Source of the DNA: JAVBOP01 sp031550405
GTDB lineage: Bacteria > Bacteroidota > Ignavibacteria > Kapaibacteriales > UBA2268
Assembly (NCBI GenBank): GCA_031550405.1
Contig: JAVBOP010000005.1
Location: 1-7,248 of the forward strand
Reading direction: 5' to 3'
DNA length: 7,248 bases
Below the pieces are notes generated by a model. The model was not told the origin of the DNA and ran no database searches. It was given only the letters and a program-made list of their open reading frames with translations. The translations under genes were made by a program, and so were the position numbers. Positions 5,795 to 7,248 of this stretch are shown piece by piece; the first letter of the stretch is position 1; each line of letters opens with the position of its first letter.

Positions 5795-6814
5795 ATGTTA
5801 GAAAATATTAGAAAAATAAAAATAGAAATAGAAGAACATTTGCAGCAAGTGAAAAATGCTAACGATTTGGAAACGTGGCGTGGCAGGTTCCTTGTGCGCA
5901 AAGGTGAGCTGCAGAAATTGTTTGAACAGCTAAAAAATGTTTCAGCGGAGCAAAAGCCAATCTGCGGCAAGGAATTGAATCTTGTATCGAAGTATGCGGA
6001 AAGCGAATATGCGCGTTTGAAGGAAATTTTTTCAGATAGTGCCGACACTTCGCGCATAGATGTTACGTTGCCGGGCAGACACATGCCGATTGGTTCGCTG
6101 CATCCTGTGCGCCAGATTCTTGATGAAATGATTACAATATTCAGGTCAATGGGATTTGATATTGCTGAAGGTCCGCAAATAGAAGATGAATACCACAATT
6201 TTGACGCTTTGAATTTTCAGCCCGACCATCCGGCACGAGACATGCAGGATACTTTTTTTATAAAATCGAATAGAAAAGAAAATAATATTTTACTCAGAAC
6301 GCACACTTCTCCTGTACAAATTCGGGTTATGCAGACGCAAAATCCTCCAATCCGTTGCATTATGCCCGGCCGGGTTTACCGGAATGAGGCTATCAGTTCT
6401 CGCTCGCTTGCCGAATTTCACCAAATTGAAGGCTTGTATATAAACAAAAATGTGTCGTTCGCCGAACTGAAAGGAACGATGATGACATTCGCTAAACGCA
6501 TGTACGGCGAAAATGCACAGTTTCGTTTTCGTCCATCGTTTTTTCCGTTCACGGAGCCAAGTGCAGAAATGGACATGTCTTGCTTTATTTGCAAGGGTTC
6601 GGGATGTAGAATCTGCAAAAATTCAGGCTGGCTGGAGATAGTTGGCTGCGGTATGGTGCATCCTGATGTTTTAAGAAATGGCGGGATTAATCCGGACGAA
6701 TATATTGGGTATGCTTTCGGTTTTGGCATTGAGCGGGTGGCGTTGCTTAGGACTGGCATAAGTGATATTCGCTATTTTTACGAAAACGATATCCGCATTT
6801 TGCAGCAATTCTAA
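5795..6814 (+). CDS. pheS: phenylalanine--tRNA ligase alpha subunit (PheS)
   Basis: 339 aa, the catalytic subunit of the (alpha-beta)2 class II synthetase that charges tRNA-Phe in the cytoplasm. The N-terminal coiled-coil arm that binds tRNA spans about 1-85. The catalytic core begins with HPVRQILDEMITIFRSMGF (103-121; motif 1 region), then GPQIEDEYHNFDALN (126-140), GRVYRNEAISSRSLAEFHQI (192-211; motif 2), FTEPSAEMD (252-260) and GFGIERVALLR (309-319; motif 3). A CxxC-x4-CxxC cluster (C263, C266, C271, C274) precedes SGWLEIVGCGMVHP, as in many bacterial PheS proteins. ATG 5795 is chosen over the upstream TTG at 5762: it gives MLENIRKI and the usual family length, while the 11 extra residues look unrelated. 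pheT does not follow; in Bacteroidota the two genes are commonly apart. Confidence 0.97.
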   Translation: MLENIRKIKIEIEEHLQQVKNANDLETWRGRFLVRKGELQKLFEQLKNVSAEQKPICGKELNLVSKYAESEYARLKEIFSDSADTSRIDVTLPGRHMPIGSLHPVRQILDEMITIFRSMGFDIAEGPQIEDEYHNFDALNFQPDHPARDMQDTFFIKSNRKENNILLRTHTSPVQIRVMQTQNPPIRCIMPGRVYRNEAISSRSLAEFHQIEGLYINKNVSFAELKGTMMTFAKRMYGENAQFRFRPSFFPFTEPSAEMDMSCFICKGSGCRICKNSGWLEIVGCGMVHPDVLRNGGINPDEYIGYAFGFGIERVALLRTGISDIRYFYENDIRILQQF

Positions 6815-6828
6815 AGTAGATGAATTCT

Positions 6829-6849
6829 GGTATTGTAAACTATAGATAC
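6829..6849. repeat. possible left terminal repeat of the right IS1 relic
   Basis: The sequence GGTATTGTAAACTATAGATA starts with GGT, as IS1 ends do, and lies 67 bp before the transposase ATG, a spacing like that in IS1. Its reverse complement partly matches 305-326 near the other relic. A Bacteroidota-like -7 element, TACATTTG (6847-6854), overlaps its inner edge, but no TTG is properly spaced upstream. The assignment is inferred from position and weak similarity only. Confidence 0.28.
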
Positions 6850-6895
6850 ATTTGTTGCATTTGTAATTATTTAATATTAAGTTATTTATAAATAT

Positions 6896-7248
6896 ATGAG
6901 TTATCCACGTTGCTACAGTATAAATTAAAGTTAAACATGGTTTTCTTCGTGGTTCGTCAGCGCTATCTTTGCAAAGACTGCGGTTTTAACTTTTTGCTTG
7001 AGAGTAAATCTAATGTTAAGTCCTTAAAAACAAAGCGATTAGCTCTTGACATGTATTTGGAAGGTTTAAGTTTTCACCAGCTTGCCATAATATGAAAAAA
7101 TATTCATAAAATAGGCGAATTTACCTAAAAACGATGCGCCTGTAAAGATTGTTGAAATCGACGAGCTTCATACGTATGTATGTTTAAAAAAAGATACTTA
7201 TGGATATGGATTGCTGTTGATAGACTTGGCAAACGGTTCATCGCTTTT
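6896..7248 (+). pseudogene. IS1-family transposase remnant, N-terminal half (partial at window edge)
   Basis: This relic spells an IS1-type transposase in pieces from several frames. Frame 2 from ATG 6896 gives MSYPRCYSIN, the zinc-ribbon start in which the first Cys of CPRC is now Tyr. Frame 3 gives KVKHGFLRG (6927-6953). Frame 1 gives RQRYLCKDCGFNF and, further on, KTKRLALDMYLEGLSFHQLAII, then TGA at 7093-7095. The helix-turn-helix part that should follow is mostly deleted. Frame 2 resumes with PKNDAPVKIVEIDELHTYV (7124-7180), carrying the first catalytic Asp in EIDE. Frame 1 takes over at an A7 run with KKRYLWIWIAVDRLGKRFIAF up to the window edge. At least four frame changes and several stops show decay. 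It overlaps in content with the left relic only at the IAF motif, where the DNA differs. Confidence 0.82.

Noticed and set aside
615..6759. Long open frames on the minus strand opposite nuoH, nuoI, the ABC gene and pheS (for example 1015-1452, 5770-6198, 6418-6759)
   Set aside because: They mirror strong + strand genes, show no recognisable domains and have the compositional look of antisense shadows.
4405..6909. Three TTATCCAC octamers (4405, 5561, 6901), one of them a perfect DnaA box TTATCCACA, as a replication or DnaA site
   Set aside because: They are 1.2-1.3 kb apart with no cluster, no unwinding-type repeats and no dnaA or dnaN nearby. The copy at 6901 is part of the transposase reading frame.
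1..7248. A composite transposon with cargo between the two IS1 relics
   Set aside because: Both relics are decayed and differ from each other, and the interval carries core genes (nuoH, nuoI, pheS). The arrangement is better explained by independent insertions or by recombination.
1..7248. A defence island, retron, CRISPR array or phage module
   Set aside because: No direct-repeat array, reverse transcriptase, nuclease, toxin-antitoxin pair or phage structural gene is present in any frame that I could read.

Overview
The window is AT-rich chromosomal DNA, most likely from a member of the Bacteroidota. Three things point there: a textbook Bacteroidota promoter (TTG, 19 bp, TATATTTG) ahead of nuoH; weak or absent Shine-Dalgarno sequences ahead of every gene; and the style of NuoH/NuoI, PheS and the IS1-type transposase remnants. 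The assignment rests on pattern recognition and was not tested by search.

Layout, all genes on the + strand. (1) 1-249: 3' half of a decayed IS1-family transposase, with stop codons and a lost catalytic Asp. (2) 250-525: gene-free leader with a possible IS end, a 7-bp inverted repeat and the nuoH promoter. (3) 526-2180: nuoH and nuoI, two adjacent subunits of respiratory complex I (NADH:quinone oxidoreductase), without nuoJ or the rest of the operon in view. (4) 2219-2695: a stand-alone effector-binding (GyrI/Cass2-like) protein. (5) 2842-4002: a GT4-type glycosyltransferase resembling the exosortase/PEP-CTERM-associated Stp1 group. (6) 4145-4402: a small four-Cys zinc-ribbon protein. (7) 4511-5419: a YhaQ/NatA-type ABC ATPase with no permease behind it. 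(8) 5420-5794: gene-free. (9) 5795-6814: pheS, phenylalanyl-tRNA synthetase alpha chain. (10) 6829-7248: 5' half of a second, different decayed IS1-family element, running off the window.

The genes do not form one pathway. nuoHI (respiration) and pheS (translation) are core genes. Between them lies a loose set of small accessory genes, with AT-rich hairpins in three of the gaps. IS1 relics lie at both window edges, and nuoHI and the ABC ATPase lack their usual neighbours, so rearrangement is a reasonable inference. I found no CRISPR array, tRNA or rRNA, no phage or defence module, and no convincing new multi-gene system. The items most worth a second look are the isolated nuoHI pair, the permease-less ABC ATPase with a TGATG junction, the A7 slippery run in the second IS1 relic, and the long perfect palindrome ahead of the ABC gene.
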